A stretch of DNA of 64,000 nt from Sulfitobacter litoralis (GTDB taxonomy: Bacteria; Pseudomonadota; Alphaproteobacteria; Rhodobacterales; Rhodobacteraceae), in contig NZ_FNJD01000001.1 of assembly GCF_900103185.1 (NCBI RefSeq), positions 1 to 64,000 on the forward strand, in the 5' to 3' direction. Positions within the stretch are counted from its first letter, which is position 1; the number at the start of each line of letters is the position of its first letter. Below are positions 46,725 through 57,101 of the stretch, piece after piece. A program made the translations under genes and the position numbers. The notes under the pieces were generated by a model, which had not been told where the DNA came from, made no database searches, and saw only the letters and a program-made list of their open reading frames with translations.

Positions 46725-47918
46725 ATGAACATCCATGAATATCAGGCAAAAGCCCTTTTGCGTAGCTACGGCGCGCCAGTATCCGAAGGCCGGGTCGTGC
46801 TGAAAGCCGAAGATGCGAAAACCGCCGCCGGCGAGATGGACGGACCTCTTTGGGTCGTCAAGGCACAGATCCACGCAGGTGGCCGCGGCAAGGGTTCTTT
46901 CAAAGAAGCCGACGCTGGCGACAAAGGCGGTGTACGCCTGACCAAATCGGTTGAAGAAGCCGCCGAAGAAGCCAAGAAAATGCTGGGCCGTACCTTGGTC
47001 ACGCACCAGACCGGCCCAGCGGGCAAACAGGTCAACCGCATCTACATCGAAGACGGTTCGGGCATCGAAACCGAATTGTACCTCGCGCTGCTGGTGGATC
47101 GCCAGACGTCGCGCATCGGGTTCGTCTGCTCCACCGAGGGCGGCATGGACATCGAAGAAGTGGCCGAATCTACTCCTGAAAAAATCATCAGCTTTTCTGT
47201 AGACCCAGCCGCGGGCTTCCAACCCTACCACGGCCGTCGCGTTGCTTTCGCCCTTGGGCTTGAAGGCAAGCAGGTCAAACAGTGCGTCACCCTGATGGGC
47301 CAGCTGTTCAAAGCCTTCGTTGAAAAAGACATGGAGATGCTTGAAATCAACCCGCTGATCGTCACCGACGGCGGCGACCTGAAAGTGCTGGACGCCAAAG
47401 TCAGCTTTGACGGCAACGCAATGTATCGCCACGGCGATATTGCCGACCTGCGCGACACCACCGAAGAAGACCCCAAAGAGCTCGAGGCGTCCAAGTACGA
47501 CCTGAACTACATCGCTCTGGACGGTGAAATCGGCTGCATGGTGAACGGTGCCGGTCTGGCGATGGCCACAATGGACATCATCAAGCTTTACGGTGCCGAG
47601 CCCGCGAACTTCCTTGATGTTGGTGGCGGTGCGACCAAAGAGAAAGTGACCGAAGCGTTCAAGATCATCACCTCCGACCCGCAGGTCAAAGGTATTCTGG
47701 TCAACATCTTCGGCGGCATCATGCGCTGTGACGTCATCGCCGAAGGCGTAGTTGCAGCCGTGAAAGAAGTCGGTCTGAAGGTTCCGCTGGTTGTCCGTCT
47801 GGAAGGCACGAACGTTGAAGAAGGCAAAGCCATCATCAACAACTCCGGCCTGGACGTGATCGCTGCGGACAACCTGAAAGATGGCGCGCAGAAGATCGTG
47901 AAAGCGGTCAAAGGCTAA
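46725..47918 (+). CDS. sucC: Succinyl-CoA ligase (ADP/GDP-forming), beta subunit
   Basis: The 397-aa subunit has the N-terminal ATP-grasp domain ([31 protein letters not shown] phosphate loop) and a C-terminal CoA ligase domain with [15 protein letters not shown]. It joins with SucD to interconvert succinyl-CoA and succinate with NDP phosphorylation. AUG at 46725 follows a 110-bp leader after the double-palindrome operator. Two genes of unknown function separate it from sucD, so the ligase subunits are not adjacent. Confidence 0.97.
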   Translation: MNIHEYQAKALLRSYGAPVSEGRVVLKAEDAKTAAGEMDGPLWVVKAQIHAGGRGKGSFKEADAGDKGGVRLTKSVEEAAEEAKKMLGRTLVTHQTGPAGKQVNRIYIEDGSGIETELYLALLVDRQTSRIGFVCSTEGGMDIEEVAESTPEKIISFSVDPAAGFQPYHGRRVAFALGLEGKQVKQCVTLMGQLFKAFVEKDMEMLEINPLIVTDGGDLKVLDAKVSFDGNAMYRHGDIADLRDTTEEDPKELEASKYDLNYIALDGEIGCMVNGAGLAMATMDIIKLYGAEPANFLDVGGGATKEKVTEAFKIITSDPQVKGILVNIFGGIMRCDVIAEGVVAAVKEVGLKVPLVVRLEGTNVEEGKAIINNSGLDVIAADNLKDGAQKIVKAVKG

Positions 47919-47937
47919 AACTGGCTGGAAAGCTTGG

Positions 47938-48471
47938 ATGATGCATCGTCTCGCCTTTTGTTTTTCCATTGCCGCGCTGGCTGTCCCTTTCGGGGCGGCC
48001 AGTAACGCTATGGCACAGACGACCCGCGCGGCGGACATCGCCCAATCCTTTGCAGACCATTGTTTCAGCCCGCGACTGACGGCACAGTCGGCGCAGGCAC
48101 AGCTTGGTACGGCGGGGGCACGGGTCGATTTCTATGACCTGCGTCCCTTTACCTCGGCACCTCAGTCTCCGGTGACGGGCGCGGCTGCAACGGCGGGCAC
48201 GGACCGTCGCTGCGAAGTGTCCTTTGACGGGGCTGAACCGCAAATTGCGCAACAAGGGATCATTACCGGATTGGCTCAAGAACAGCTGATTGATCTGGTA
48301 GATGTCCCCGCAGGGTTCCCCACTACAACGGGGGCCACCTATCGCGCCGCCGTCATGTTGAACCCCAACCGCATCGCTGTGGTACAATCGGGGGTTCGTG
48401 ACGGGGCACAAGGCGTCGAAACCTTTGCACGGGTCGAACGTTTGATCCCGCTGAACGAGGCGAACCAATGA
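47938..48471 (+). CDS. Secreted protein of unknown function between sucC and sucD
   Basis: The 177-aa product has a signal peptide (MMHRLAFCFSIAALAVPFGAASNAMA, cleavage near 26) and a mature periplasmic domain. Two cysteines (DHCFSPRL, RRCEVSF) probably form a disulfide, and a C-terminal region has short strands (YRAAVMLNPNRIAVVQS). No named family recognised. It is 19 bp after sucC and overlaps the following membrane protein (ATGA), so it travels with the suc operon. A direct role in the TCA cycle is not evident. Confidence 0.7.
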   Translation: MMHRLAFCFSIAALAVPFGAASNAMAQTTRAADIAQSFADHCFSPRLTAQSAQAQLGTAGARVDFYDLRPFTSAPQSPVTGAAATAGTDRRCEVSFDGAEPQIAQQGIITGLAQEQLIDLVDVPAGFPTTTGATYRAAVMLNPNRIAVVQSGVRDGAQGVETFARVERLIPLNEANQ

Positions 48472-49154
48472 CTGCAACCCCGCAAAACACCGTCTTGGGT
48501 GGGAAAACCATCGTCCTTGGGATGACCCTTCTGGTTTTCGCAATGATGGCGGTTGTCGCGCAGCTGCCCTTGCCAATGCAGGGCTCCCTGCTGGCCGAAG
48601 GCGGCCCGTTCGAGACGCTGTCTGTGGTCGGCTATGGCCTGTGCATCTTGATGATGTTCGCGCTGTGGCCAAAGGCATCTGTTGCACGTCGGTGGTACTT
48701 TGCGGTGTTCATGGCCCTGTTCGCAGCCCGCGAGCTGGACCTCGACAAAAAGCCGTTCACCGAAGGCCTGCTGAAAGCGCGGCAATTTTCCAGCGATGGC
48801 GTCAGCCTGATGGAAAAGGGCATTGCCGGCATCATCCTGCTGACAATTATCGTGGCGGGTCTGATCCTGTTGCGTCGCAAAACGCGGGGCTTCATCCGTG
48901 GGGTCGTAAAAGGCGCGGCACCGCAGCTGGCCGTCCTGATCGGCCTGCTGTTCATCGTCGTCTACAAGCTGACCGACGGGCTGGCCCGCAAGCTGGAACC
49001 CTTTGGCATCACGCTCGGCCGCGAACAGATCGACCTTGCCTACGTCATCGAGGAAGTCGGCGAACTGGGCATCCCGCTGATGTTCGCCGTTGCGATTTAT
49101 CTGACATACCGACTGCCGCGCATTGCGGCGGCGGCCCCTTCCACCGCGCCCTGA
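48468..49154 (+). CDS. Polytopic membrane protein of unknown function between sucC and sucD
   Basis: The 228-aa protein has six predicted helices, about 14-36, 50-66, 72-92, 117-140, 153-175 and 195-215. Loops are short: an acidic/basic ARELDLDKKPFTEGLLKAR and RRKTRGF. I recognise no transporter signature. Its start overlaps the secreted protein (ATGA) and it ends 43 bp before sucD. The two genes therefore form a coupled pair within the suc operon. An envelope function tied to metabolic state is possible. Confidence 0.7.
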   Translation: MTATPQNTVLGGKTIVLGMTLLVFAMMAVVAQLPLPMQGSLLAEGGPFETLSVVGYGLCILMMFALWPKASVARRWYFAVFMALFAARELDLDKKPFTEGLLKARQFSSDGVSLMEKGIAGIILLTIIVAGLILLRRKTRGFIRGVVKGAAPQLAVLIGLLFIVVYKLTDGLARKLEPFGITLGREQIDLAYVIEEVGELGIPLMFAVAIYLTYRLPRIAAAAPSTAP

Positions 49155-49197
49155 GACCGGCGCCACCTGAATTGAACTTGAGAAGAAAGCACATAAC

Positions 49198-50085
49198 ATG
49201 GCCGTACTCGTAAACGAAAACACCAAAGTGATCTGTCAGGGCCTCACCGGCTCGCAGGGCACGTTCCACACCGAACAGGCCATCGCCTATGGTACCAAAA
49301 TGGTCGGCGGTGTGACCCCCGGCAAAGGCGGCCAGACCCACCTTGACCTGCCCGTGTTCAACTCTGTCCACGAAGCCCGCCACGTCACCGAAGCCAACGC
49401 GACCGTGATCTACGTACCGCCCCCCTTCGCAGCAGATTCGATCCTCGAGGCGATCGACGCCGAGATGGAACTGATCATCTGCATCACCGAAGGCATCCCG
49501 GTTCTGGACATGATGCGCGTCAAGCGCGCGCTCGAAGGGTCCAAGTCGCGCCTCATCGGGCCAAACTGCCCCGGCGTGATCACGCCTGACGCCTGCAAAA
49601 TCGGCATCATGCCCGGCCACATCCACAAGCGCGGCACCGTCGGGGTTGTCTCGCGCTCGGGCACGCTTACGTACGAAGCTGTGAAACAGACATCCGATCT
49701 TGGCCTCGGCCAATCCACTGCGGTTGGTATCGGCGGCGACCCCATCAAAGGGTCCGAGCATATCGATATCCTCGAGATGTTCCTGGCCGATCCAGAGACA
49801 CAGTCGATCATCATGATCGGTGAAATCGGCGGGTCCGCCGAAGAAGAAGCGGCACAGTTCCTGGCCGACGAAAAGAAAAAAGGCCGTTGGAAGCCAACAG
49901 CCGGTTTCATCGCGGGCCGTACAGCCCCTCCCGGCCGCCGCATGGGCCACGCCGGTGCGATCGTCGCAGGCGGCAAAGGTGACGCGGAATCCAAGATCGC
50001 AGCTATGAAAGAAGCAGGCATCGTCGTTGCGGACAGCCCCGCAACTTTGGGCGAAGCCGTTCAGGAAGCCATCAACAACGGCTAA
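49198..50085 (+). CDS. sucD: Succinyl-CoA ligase alpha subunit
   Basis: The 295-aa subunit has the CoA-binding Rossmann domain ([28 protein letters not shown]) and the C-terminal ligase domain. The catalytic phosphohistidine lies in [13 protein letters not shown], and [10 protein letters not shown] and [10 protein letters not shown] are conserved. It partners SucC. GAGAAGAAAG lies upstream. A hairpin follows, then sucA. Confidence 0.97.
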   Translation: MAVLVNENTKVICQGLTGSQGTFHTEQAIAYGTKMVGGVTPGKGGQTHLDLPVFNSVHEARHVTEANATVIYVPPPFAADSILEAIDAEMELIICITEGIPVLDMMRVKRALEGSKSRLIGPNCPGVITPDACKIGIMPGHIHKRGTVGVVSRSGTLTYEAVKQTSDLGLGQSTAVGIGGDPIKGSEHIDILEMFLADPETQSIIMIGEIGGSAEEEAAQFLADEKKKGRWKPTAGFIAGRTAPPGRRMGHAGAIVAGGKGDAESKIAAMKEAGIVVADSPATLGEAVQEAINNG

Positions 50086-50093
50086 TGCCAGAT

Positions 50094-50121
50094 GGTGGGG
50101 CCTGACCTTTCAGGCCCCACC
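50094..50121 (+). terminator. Intra-operon hairpin between sucD and sucA
   Basis: GGTGGGGCCTGA-CCTT-TCAGGCCCCACC is a perfect 12-bp stem. It is followed by GCTCTTACTTAAA, only partly U-rich. It may partly terminate transcription or protect the sucCD message, lowering E1/E2 relative to the ligase. Confidence 0.5.
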
Positions 50122-50161
50122 GCTCTTACTTAAACGTCGCGCTCTCATCAGAGGTATCGCC

Positions 50162-53125
50162 ATGACAGACCAACCGAAAAACGACCAGTTCCACGATACC
50201 TCCTTTCTTGAGGGGCAGAACGGCGAATACCTAGAGGCAATGTATGCCCGCTATGCAGACGACCCCAATGCGGTTGATGGCGCATGGCAGGCATTCTTCG
50301 AAGCGATGGATGACGACCACGCCGACGTGAAGGCCGAGGCCGCTGGCCCGTCCTGGGCACGCAGCGACTGGCCGCCCATGCCACAAGACGACCTGACAGC
50401 GGCGCTGACCGGTCAATGGCCCGTCCCGACCGAAGCAAAAGCTGCCGGTCAGAAGATTACTGAAAAAGCGTCTTCCAAGGGGATCGAACTGTCTGATGCG
50501 CAGGTGCAACGTGCCGTGCTCGACAGTATCCGCGCGTTGATGCTGATCCGCGCCTACCGTATCCGTGGCCACTTGGCCGCAGACCTTGATCCGCTTGGCA
50601 TGCGCGACAGCGACACCCACCCTGAACTGGACCCGGCCGCCTATGGCTTCGGGCCCAAGGACATGGATCGCCCGATCTTTATCGACAACGTGCTTGGCCT
50701 TGAGATCGCGACGATGAAACAGATCGTCGATATCGTCAAAAGCACCTACTGCGGCACCTTCGCGCTGCAATACATGCACATCTCTGATCCCGAACAGGCC
50801 GCGTGGCTGAAAGAGCGGATCGAGGGCTACGGCAAGGAAATCCAGTTCACCCGTAATGGCCGCAAGGCTATTCTGAACAAGCTGGTAGAAGCCGAAGGCT
50901 TCGAGAAATTCCTGCACGTCAAATACATGGGCACCAAGCGCTTCGGCCTTGATGGCGGTGAATCCCTGATCCCCGCGATGGAACAGATCATCAAGCGCGG
51001 TGGTCAGCTGGGCATTCAGGACGTTGTCATCGGTATGCCGCACCGCGGCCGTCTGTCCGTGCTGGCAAACGTCATGCAGAAACCCTATCGCGCGATCTTT
51101 AACGAATTTCAGGGTGGCAGCTTTAAACCCGATGATGTCGACGGGTCCGGCGATGTGAAATATCACCTTGGCGCGTCTTCTGACCGTGAATTCGACGGCA
51201 ACACTGTCCACCTGTCGTTGACCGCCAACCCTTCGCACCTTGAGGCCGTGAACCCCGTTGTTCTGGGCAAGGTTCGCGCCAAGCAGGACCAGTTGAACGA
51301 CAAGGAACGCACCTCCGTTCTTCCCATATTGCTGCACGGCGATGCCGCGTTTGCCGGTCAGGGTGTTGTCGCCGAATGTTTCGCGCTGTCGGGTCTGCGC
51401 GGTCACCGCACCGGCGGGACCATGCATATCGTGGTGAACAACCAGATCGGCTTTACCACCGCGCCGCACTTCAGTCGCTCCAGCCCCTACCCCACCGACA
51501 ACGCTCTGGTGGTCGAGGCACCGATTTTCCACGTCAACGGCGACGATCCCGAAGCGGTCGTGCACGCGGCCCGCGTGGCGACGGAATTCCGCCAGAAGTT
51601 CAAGAAAGACGTGGTCATCGACCTGATCTGCTACCGCCGCTTTGGTCACAACGAAGGCGACGAGCCGATGTTCACCAACCCGGTGATGTACAAGAAGATC
51701 AAGAAGCAAAAGACCACGCTGACGCTCTATACCGAGCGGCTGGTCAAGGACGGCCTGATCCCCGAGGGCGAGATCGAGGATATGAAGGCCGCCTTCCAAG
51801 AAAAGATGAACACCGAATTCGAGGCCGGCAAAGAATACCGCCCCAACAAGGCCGACTGGCTGGATGGCAAGTGGTCGCACCTCGATAAGGCGAAAGAAAA
51901 GAAATATCAGCGCGGCAAGACAGCCATCGCGCCCGAAACCATGACCGATGTCGGCAAGGCGCTGTCCACCGCGCCCGACGGGTTCCCGCTGCACAAAACT
52001 GTCGCGCGCCTGCTGGACGCCAAGGCCGAGATGTTCAAGTCCGGCAAAGGCTTTGACTGGGCGACTGCCGAGGCGCTGGCCTTTGGGTCCTTGTTGACCG
52101 AAGGGTACAAGGTGCGTCTGTCCGGACAGGACTCCGCCCGTGGCACGTTCTCTCAGCGTCACTCGGCCCTGATCAATCAGGAAAACGAAGACCGCTATTA
52201 CCCGCTGAACCACATCCGCGAAGGTCAGGCAGAATACGAAGTCATCGACTCCATGCTGTCGGAATACGCGGTATTGGGCTTTGAATACGGCTACTCGCTG
52301 GCTGAGCCCAACGCGCTGACCCTGTGGGAAGCGCAGTTCGGCGATTTTGCCAACGGCGCGCAGATCATGTTCGACCAGTTCATCAGCTCGGGCGAAAGCA
52401 AATGGCTGCGCATGTCCGGCCTCGTTTGCCTGATGCCGCACGGCTACGAAGGCCAGGGACCCGAACACTCTTCTGCCCGTCTGGAACGGTTCCTGACCAT
52501 GTGTGGCGGCGATAACTGGATCGTGGCGAACTGCACCACGCCTGCGAACTACTTCCACCTGCTGCGCCGCCAGTTGCACCGCAGCTACCGCAAGCCGCTG
52601 ATGCTGATGACGCCGAAATCGCTACTGCGCCACAAACTGGCTGTCAGCAAGGCCGAGGAATTCACCACCGGTTCCTCGTTCCACCGCGTGCTGTGGGACG
52701 ATGCACAACAGGGCAATTCGGACACGACGCTGGCCGCAGACGACAAGATCAAACGCGTCGTGATGTGTTCGGGCAAGGTCTACTACGACCTGCTGGAAGA
52801 ACGCGACGCACGTGGTATCGACGACATCTACCTTTTGCGTTTTGAACAATTCTACCCGTTCCCCGCGCAATCCGCTGTGAAAGAGCTGGAACGCTTCAAG
52901 AATGCGGAAATGGTATGGTGTCAGGAAGAGCCCAAGAACCAAGGGGCCTGGACCTTTATCGAACCCAACATCGAATGGGTTCTGGGCCGCATTGACGCCA
53001 CCCACACCCGTCCGACCTATGTCGGCCGCGCCACCTCGGCCTCGCCTGCAACCGGCCTTGCCTCCCAACACAAAGCACAACAAGCAGCCCTCGTTGACGA
53101 TGCGCTGACCATCGAAGGAAAATAA
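50162..53125 (+). CDS. sucA: 2-Oxoglutarate dehydrogenase E1 component
   Basis: The 987-aa thiamine-diphosphate decarboxylase is the first subunit of the OGDH complex. The N-terminal tail [31 protein letters not shown] is the SucA signature that contacts E2. The ThDP site is [12 protein letters not shown] to [11 protein letters not shown], and the C-terminal half has the transketolase-like [20 protein letters not shown]. Length is full. The start at 50162 is preferred because an upstream in-frame extension overlaps sucD. A 2-bp gap leads to sucB. Confidence 0.97.
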   Translation: MTDQPKNDQFHDTSFLEGQNGEYLEAMYARYADDPNAVDGAWQAFFEAMDDDHADVKAEAAGPSWARSDWPPMPQDDLTAALTGQWPVPTEAKAAGQKITEKASSKGIELSDAQVQRAVLDSIRALMLIRAYRIRGHLAADLDPLGMRDSDTHPELDPAAYGFGPKDMDRPIFIDNVLGLEIATMKQIVDIVKSTYCGTFALQYMHISDPEQAAWLKERIEGYGKEIQFTRNGRKAILNKLVEAEGFEKFLHVKYMGTKRFGLDGGESLIPAMEQIIKRGGQLGIQDVVIGMPHRGRLSVLANVMQKPYRAIFNEFQGGSFKPDDVDGSGDVKYHLGASSDREFDGNTVHLSLTANPSHLEAVNPVVLGKVRAKQDQLNDKERTSVLPILLHGDAAFAGQGVVAECFALSGLRGHRTGGTMHIVVNNQIGFTTAPHFSRSSPYPTDNALVVEAPIFHVNGDDPEAVVHAARVATEFRQKFKKDVVIDLICYRRFGHNEGDEPMFTNPVMYKKIKKQKTTLTLYTERLVKDGLIPEGEIEDMKAAFQEKMNTEFEAGKEYRPNKADWLDGKWSHLDKAKEKKYQRGKTAIAPETMTDVGKALSTAPDGFPLHKTVARLLDAKAEMFKSGKGFDWATAEALAFGSLLTEGYKVRLSGQDSARGTFSQRHSALINQENEDRYYPLNHIREGQAEYEVIDSMLSEYAVLGFEYGYSLAEPNALTLWEAQFGDFANGAQIMFDQFISSGESKWLRMSGLVCLMPHGYEGQGPEHSSARLERFLTMCGGDNWIVANCTTPANYFHLLRRQLHRSYRKPLMLMTPKSLLRHKLAVSKAEEFTTGSSFHRVLWDDAQQGNSDTTLAADDKIKRVVMCSGKVYYDLLEERDARGIDDIYLLRFEQFYPFPAQSAVKELERFKNAEMVWCQEEPKNQGAWTFIEPNIEWVLGRIDATHTRPTYVGRATSASPATGLASQHKAQQAALVDDALTIEGK

Positions 53126-53127
53126 CC

Positions 53128-54657
53128 ATGACAAGCGAAGTACGCGTCCCTACTCTGGGTGAATCCGTGACCGAAGCGACCGTGGCGACATGGTTCAAAA
53201 AGCCGGGCGATAGCGTCGCAGTTGACGAAATGCTCTGCGAGCTCGAGACGGATAAGGTCACCGTCGAAGTGCCCTCCCCCGTGGCGGGCACTCTGGCCGA
53301 TATCGTTGCTGCCGAAGGCGAAACCGTCGGCGTTGATGCGCTGCTGGCCAATATCTCCGAAGGGGATGCGGCCCCAGCGAAATCCGAAGCCCCCAAGGCG
53401 GTAGACGCCGGTGCCGAAGACGTGAAACCCCGCGACGCCGCCGATGATGTCGATGTGATGGTCCCCACGCTTGGCGAATCCGTCTCTGAGGCGACAGTCA
53501 GCACGTGGTTCAAGAACGTCGGCGATCACGTCGAAGCAGACGAAATGCTGTGCGAGCTGGAAACCGACAAAGTCAGCGTCGAAGTGCCCGCGCCGGCCTC
53601 TGGCACCTTGACCCAGATCATCGCCGAAGAAGGCAGCACGGTCGAGGCCAACGGTAAGCTCGCCGTGATCAGCCAAGGCGAAGGCGGCAGCGCAAGCAAG
53701 CCCGCCGACGATACCGCTGAACCCAAAGCGGGCGGTCAGGTCCCCGCCCCCGGCAACGCGCCCTCGGGCGATGTCGAAGACGCGCCATCCGCCAAGAAAG
53801 CCATGGCCGAAGCCGGCATCAGCCGTGATCAGGTCACCGGCACAGGCCGCGACGGACGTGTGATGAAGGAAGACGTGGCCAAGGCCGTCGCCGCGGGGAA
53901 CAACGCGGCAAAACCCGCAGCAGCCGCGCCACGCGCGCCCTCCGCCCCCCAAGACGCCTCCCGCGAGGAGCGCGTCAAGATGACCCGTCTGCGCCAGACC
54001 ATCGCGAAGCGTCTGAAAGAAAGCCAGAACACCGCCGCGATGCTGACGACCTACAACGAGGTCGACATGACAGAGATCATGGCCCTGCGGAACGAATACA
54101 AAGACCTGTTCTTGAAAAAGCACGGCGTGAAACTGGGCTTCATGTCCTTCTTCACCAAGGCCTGTATCCACGCCCTGAACGAAGTCCCCGAAGTGAACGC
54201 CGAAATCGACGGCACCGATGTGGTTTACAAAAACTACGTCAATATGGGCATCGCGGCTGGGACACCAACCGGTCTGGTGGTGCCTGTGGTCAAGGACGCG
54301 CAAGCAATGTCCTTTGCCGACATCGAAAAGGAAATTGGTGAACTGGGGTCCAAAGCCCGCGACGGCAAACTCTCGATGGCCGACATGCAGGGCGGCACGT
54401 TCACCATCTCCAACGGCGGGGTCTACGGCTCGCTGATGTCGTCACCCATCCTGAACCCGCCACAGTCGGGTATCTTGGGGATGCACAAGATCCAGGACCG
54501 CCCCATGGCGATCAATGGTCAGGTTGTGATCCGTCCGATGATGTATCTGGCGCTTAGCTATGACCACCGTATCGTTGACGGCAAAGGTGCTGTAACCTTC
54601 CTTGTGCGCGTCAAAGAAGCGCTCGAAGACCCACGCCGCCTGCTGATGGACCTGTAA
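53128..54657 (+). CDS. sucB: 2-Oxoglutarate dehydrogenase E2 (dihydrolipoyl succinyltransferase) with two lipoyl domains
   Basis: The 509-aa E2 has two tandem, near-identical lipoyl domains with lipoyl-lysines Lys43 and Lys148, both in ELETDKV(T/S)VEVP. An acidic Ala/Pro linker, a peripheral-subunit-binding domain (about 218-253, [23 protein letters not shown]), a second Pro/Ala linker and the catalytic domain (about 282-509) follow. The catalytic domain has [21 protein letters not shown] and the active-site His in [10 protein letters not shown]. Most E2o proteins, for example of E. coli, have one lipoyl domain, so this form has a duplication. It lies 2 bp after sucA. Confidence 0.96.
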   Translation: MTSEVRVPTLGESVTEATVATWFKKPGDSVAVDEMLCELETDKVTVEVPSPVAGTLADIVAAEGETVGVDALLANISEGDAAPAKSEAPKAVDAGAEDVKPRDAADDVDVMVPTLGESVSEATVSTWFKNVGDHVEADEMLCELETDKVSVEVPAPASGTLTQIIAEEGSTVEANGKLAVISQGEGGSASKPADDTAEPKAGGQVPAPGNAPSGDVEDAPSAKKAMAEAGISRDQVTGTGRDGRVMKEDVAKAVAAGNNAAKPAAAAPRAPSAPQDASREERVKMTRLRQTIAKRLKESQNTAAMLTTYNEVDMTEIMALRNEYKDLFLKKHGVKLGFMSFFTKACIHALNEVPEVNAEIDGTDVVYKNYVNMGIAAGTPTGLVVPVVKDAQAMSFADIEKEIGELGSKARDGKLSMADMQGGTFTISNGGVYGSLMSSPILNPPQSGILGMHKIQDRPMAINGQVVIRPMMYLALSYDHRIVDGKGAVTFLVRVKEALEDPRRLLMDL

Positions 54658-54690
54658 TCCACGCATTCCACCGCCCAGAAAGGACATATG

Positions 54691-55074
54691 ATGACAGAGA
54701 CCACGATCCTTGCCGCCTACGGCCTGCTCGTTATGCTGACAATCTTGCTTCAGGTTCTGGGCGGTGTCCAACAACTCAGCTTGGGCTATCTGATCTCGTC
54801 GCGCGACGAAGACCGGTCAATGACCGGTATGACGGCCCGGGTGAAACGTGCGCTAGACAACTCCGTCGTGGCGCTCGCCCTTTTCGCGCCCGCGATCCTG
54901 ATGCTTGAACTGCTGGACCGGACGAATGCAACGTCTTTGCTGGCGGCGCAGGTCTTCTTGCTTGCGCGGATCATCTACCTGCCGGTCTATGCCCTCGGCG
55001 TGCCGGCAATCCGTACCCTCGCTTGGCTGGCAGGCTTTGCGGCCACCGCCATTCTCTATTTCCTCGCTCTATAG
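54691..55074 (+). CDS. MAPEG family membrane protein (first of a tandem pair)
   Basis: The 127-aa protein has four transmembrane helices. The MAPEG pattern is RVKRALDNSVVALALFAPAILML (conserved R-x-x-RAxxN) and a last helix pair with ARIIYLPVYALGVPAIRTLAW. MAPEG proteins include microsomal glutathione transferases, but bacterial members are mostly uncharacterised. It lies 33 bp after sucB with AAAGGA upstream. The second ATG (54691) has better spacing than the first at 54688. It is paired with a paralogue. Confidence 0.82.
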   Translation: MTETTILAAYGLLVMLTILLQVLGGVQQLSLGYLISSRDEDRSMTGMTARVKRALDNSVVALALFAPAILMLELLDRTNATSLLAAQVFLLARIIYLPVYALGVPAIRTLAWLAGFAATAILYFLAL

Positions 55075-55086
55075 CGGAACGCCACT

Positions 55087-55482
55087 ATGACACCCGAACT
55101 CACTGTTCTGACTCTCGCGGCGCTGCTTCAGGTCGTGACCTTTGTCGCCTATGCGATCCCCGCCAACCGCGAGCTTGGCCCCGGCTACACCATGTCCGCG
55201 CGCGACCGTGAACCATCAAAGGCGCTGTCCGACAGCACCGCCCGTCTGGGCCGCGCGTTCAACAATATGTTCGAAGCGTTGGCGCTTTTCGCGGTCGCCG
55301 TCGTGGTGCTGCACCTGTCTGGCCAAAACACGACCTACACCGCAATCCTCGCGTGGGTCTTCCTTGCGGCCCGCGTCGCTTACGTGCCGGCCTATGCATT
55401 TGGCCTGCGCCCCGGACGCTCGCTGATCTGGGCAGTCGGCCTTGGCGCGACAGTGCTGATGCTGCTGGCCGCGCTCTTTTGA
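55087..55482 (+). CDS. MAPEG family membrane protein (second of a tandem pair)
   Basis: The 131-aa four-helix protein is a clear paralogue of the preceding gene. It shares the SARDRE(P)SK...TARLGRAFNNMFEALALFAVAVVV core and ARVAYVPAYAFGLRPGRSLIW near the C-terminus. The gene begins 12 bp after its partner. The two lie inside the odh operon between sucB and lpd. MAPEG proteins often trimerise, so a hetero-oligomer is conceivable. The substrate is unknown. Confidence 0.82.
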   Translation: MTPELTVLTLAALLQVVTFVAYAIPANRELGPGYTMSARDREPSKALSDSTARLGRAFNNMFEALALFAVAVVVLHLSGQNTTYTAILAWVFLAARVAYVPAYAFGLRPGRSLIWAVGLGATVLMLLAALF

Positions 55483-55510
55483 TCTTCCAATTGGCTTAGA
55501 TCCCGGGGGC

Positions 55511-55539
55511 GTGCGCTTGCGCACGGGGGCAGCGCCCCC
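55511..55539 (+). other. Two adjacent GC hairpins after the MAPEG pair
   Basis: GTGCGC-TT-GCGCAC is directly followed by GGGGGC-AGC-GCCCCC. They lie about 28 bp after the second MAPEG stop, before lpd, without a U-run. They may stop or process the transcript. A similar GGGGGC/GCCCCC hairpin occurs downstream of sdhA. Confidence 0.5.
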
Positions 55540-55629
55540 TAGCCTTGGCCGCATCACACCCCGCCAATCTATGCCTTAACACCACACGATCTTATCTACC
55601 CCTATTCCCGACCACCAAGGAGACCTTCC

Positions 55630-57018
55630 ATGTCCAGCTACGATGTCATCATCATCGGCTCCGGCCCCGGCGGCTATGTATCCGCGATCCGCTGTGCCCA
55701 ACTGGGCCTTAAAACCGCCTGCGTCGAAGGCCGCGAGACGTTGGGCGGCACGTGCCTGAACGTCGGCTGTATCCCGTCCAAAGCGCTGCTGCATGCCACC
55801 CATATGCTGCACGAAGCCGAACACAACTTTGCCGACATGGGCCTCAAGGGCAAAAGCCCGTCGGTCGACTGGGCGCAGATGCAGACCTACAAGCAGAACA
55901 CGATCGACACCAACACCAAGGGGATCGAGTTCCTGTTCAAGAAGAACAAGATCGACTGGATCAAAGGCTGGGCCACCATCCCCGAGGCCGGCAAGGTCAA
56001 AGTCGGTGACGAGGTCCACGAGGCCAAGAACATCATCATCGCCACGGGCTCCGAGCCTGCCTCCCTCCCCGGCGTCGAGGTCGACGAGACTGTCGTCGTG
56101 ACCTCGACCGGTGCGTTGTCGCTGAACAAGGTGCCAAAGAAACTCGTCGTGATCGGCGCAGGCGTGATCGGGCTCGAGCTTGGGTCCGTCTACGCGCGTC
56201 TCGGGACCGAAGTGACCGTCGTTGAATACCTTGACGCGATCACCCCCGGCATGGACGGCGAAGTCCAAAAGAACTTCATGCGCATCCTGAAAAAGCAAGG
56301 CGTCAACTTTGTCATGGGCGCAGCGGTGCAGGGCACCGAAGCGAGCAAAACCAAAGCCAAAGTGACCTACAAACTGCGCAAGGATGACAGCGAACACACG
56401 CTGGACGCCGACGTTGTACTGGTATCGACAGGCCGCAAGCCGTTCCACGACGGGCTGGGCCTTGAAAGTCTGGGCGTCGAACTGACCAAACGCGGCCAGA
56501 TCGCGGTGAATGACACGTGGGAAACCTCGGTCAAAGGCATCTACGCCATCGGTGACGTCATCGAAGGCCCGATGCTGGCCCACAAAGCCGAAGACGAAGG
56601 CATGGCCGCCGCAGAGGTCGTGGCGGGCAAACATGGTCACGTGAACTATGGCGTGATCCCCGGCGTGATCTACACCCACCCCGAAGTGGCCAACGTCGGT
56701 GCCACCGAAGAACAGCTGAAAGAAGAAGGCCGCGCCTACAAGGTCGGCAAGTTCAGCTTTATGGGCAACGCCCGTGCCAAGGCCGTCTTCGCGGGCGAAG
56801 GCTTCGTCAAGCTGATCGCCGACAAGGAAACCGACCGTATCCTTGGCGCACATATCATCGGCCCCGGCGCCGGCGATCTGATCCACGAGGTCTGTGTCGC
56901 GATGGAATTCGGGGCCTCTGCAGAAGATTTGGCGATGACCTGCCACGCGCACCCGACCTATTCCGAGGCAGTCCGTGAAGCCGCACTGGCCTGCGGCGAC
57001 GGTGCAATCCACATGTAA
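55630..57018 (+). CDS. lpd: Dihydrolipoyl dehydrogenase (E3)
   Basis: The 462-aa flavoprotein disulfide oxidoreductase reoxidises the lipoyl groups of E2. The FAD motif is [13 protein letters not shown]. The redox pair is Cys42/Cys47 in [13 protein letters not shown]. The NAD motif is [13 protein letters not shown], and the active-site His-Glu pair lies in [10 protein letters not shown]. The position after sucA-sucB supports service to the OGDH complex, though E3 may also serve other complexes. A strong terminator follows. Confidence 0.98.
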   Translation: MSSYDVIIIGSGPGGYVSAIRCAQLGLKTACVEGRETLGGTCLNVGCIPSKALLHATHMLHEAEHNFADMGLKGKSPSVDWAQMQTYKQNTIDTNTKGIEFLFKKNKIDWIKGWATIPEAGKVKVGDEVHEAKNIIIATGSEPASLPGVEVDETVVVTSTGALSLNKVPKKLVVIGAGVIGLELGSVYARLGTEVTVVEYLDAITPGMDGEVQKNFMRILKKQGVNFVMGAAVQGTEASKTKAKVTYKLRKDDSEHTLDADVVLVSTGRKPFHDGLGLESLGVELTKRGQIAVNDTWETSVKGIYAIGDVIEGPMLAHKAEDEGMAAAEVVAGKHGHVNYGVIPGVIYTHPEVANVGATEEQLKEEGRAYKVGKFSFMGNARAKAVFAGEGFVKLIADKETDRILGAHIIGPGAGDLIHEVCVAMEFGASAEDLAMTCHAHPTYSEAVREAALACGDGAIHM

Positions 57019-57042
57019 GGCAGCCGCCTGCCGTGAAACGAC

Positions 57043-57073
57043 AAAGGGTGGACCGCGAGGCCCACCCTTTTTT
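57043..57073 (+). terminator. Rho-independent terminator of lpd
   Basis: GGGTGG-ACCGCGAGGC-CCACCC followed by TTTTTTATT lies 27 bp after the lpd stop. It lies between convergent lpd and plsC. Confidence 0.85.
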
Positions 57074-57101
57074 ATTGCGTGCTGCACTGCATCGGTGCGG
57101 G

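Noticed and set aside
46677..48038. A 453-codon minus-strand frame over sucC
   Set aside because: It is antisense to sucC, its composition mirrors the sense codon bias and it carries no motif.
50231..52579. A 782-codon open frame on the minus strand, antisense to sucA
   Set aside because: It lies wholly within the coding frame of a well-supported gene; high G+C third positions open antisense frames. No RBS, family motif or sensible protein features were seen.
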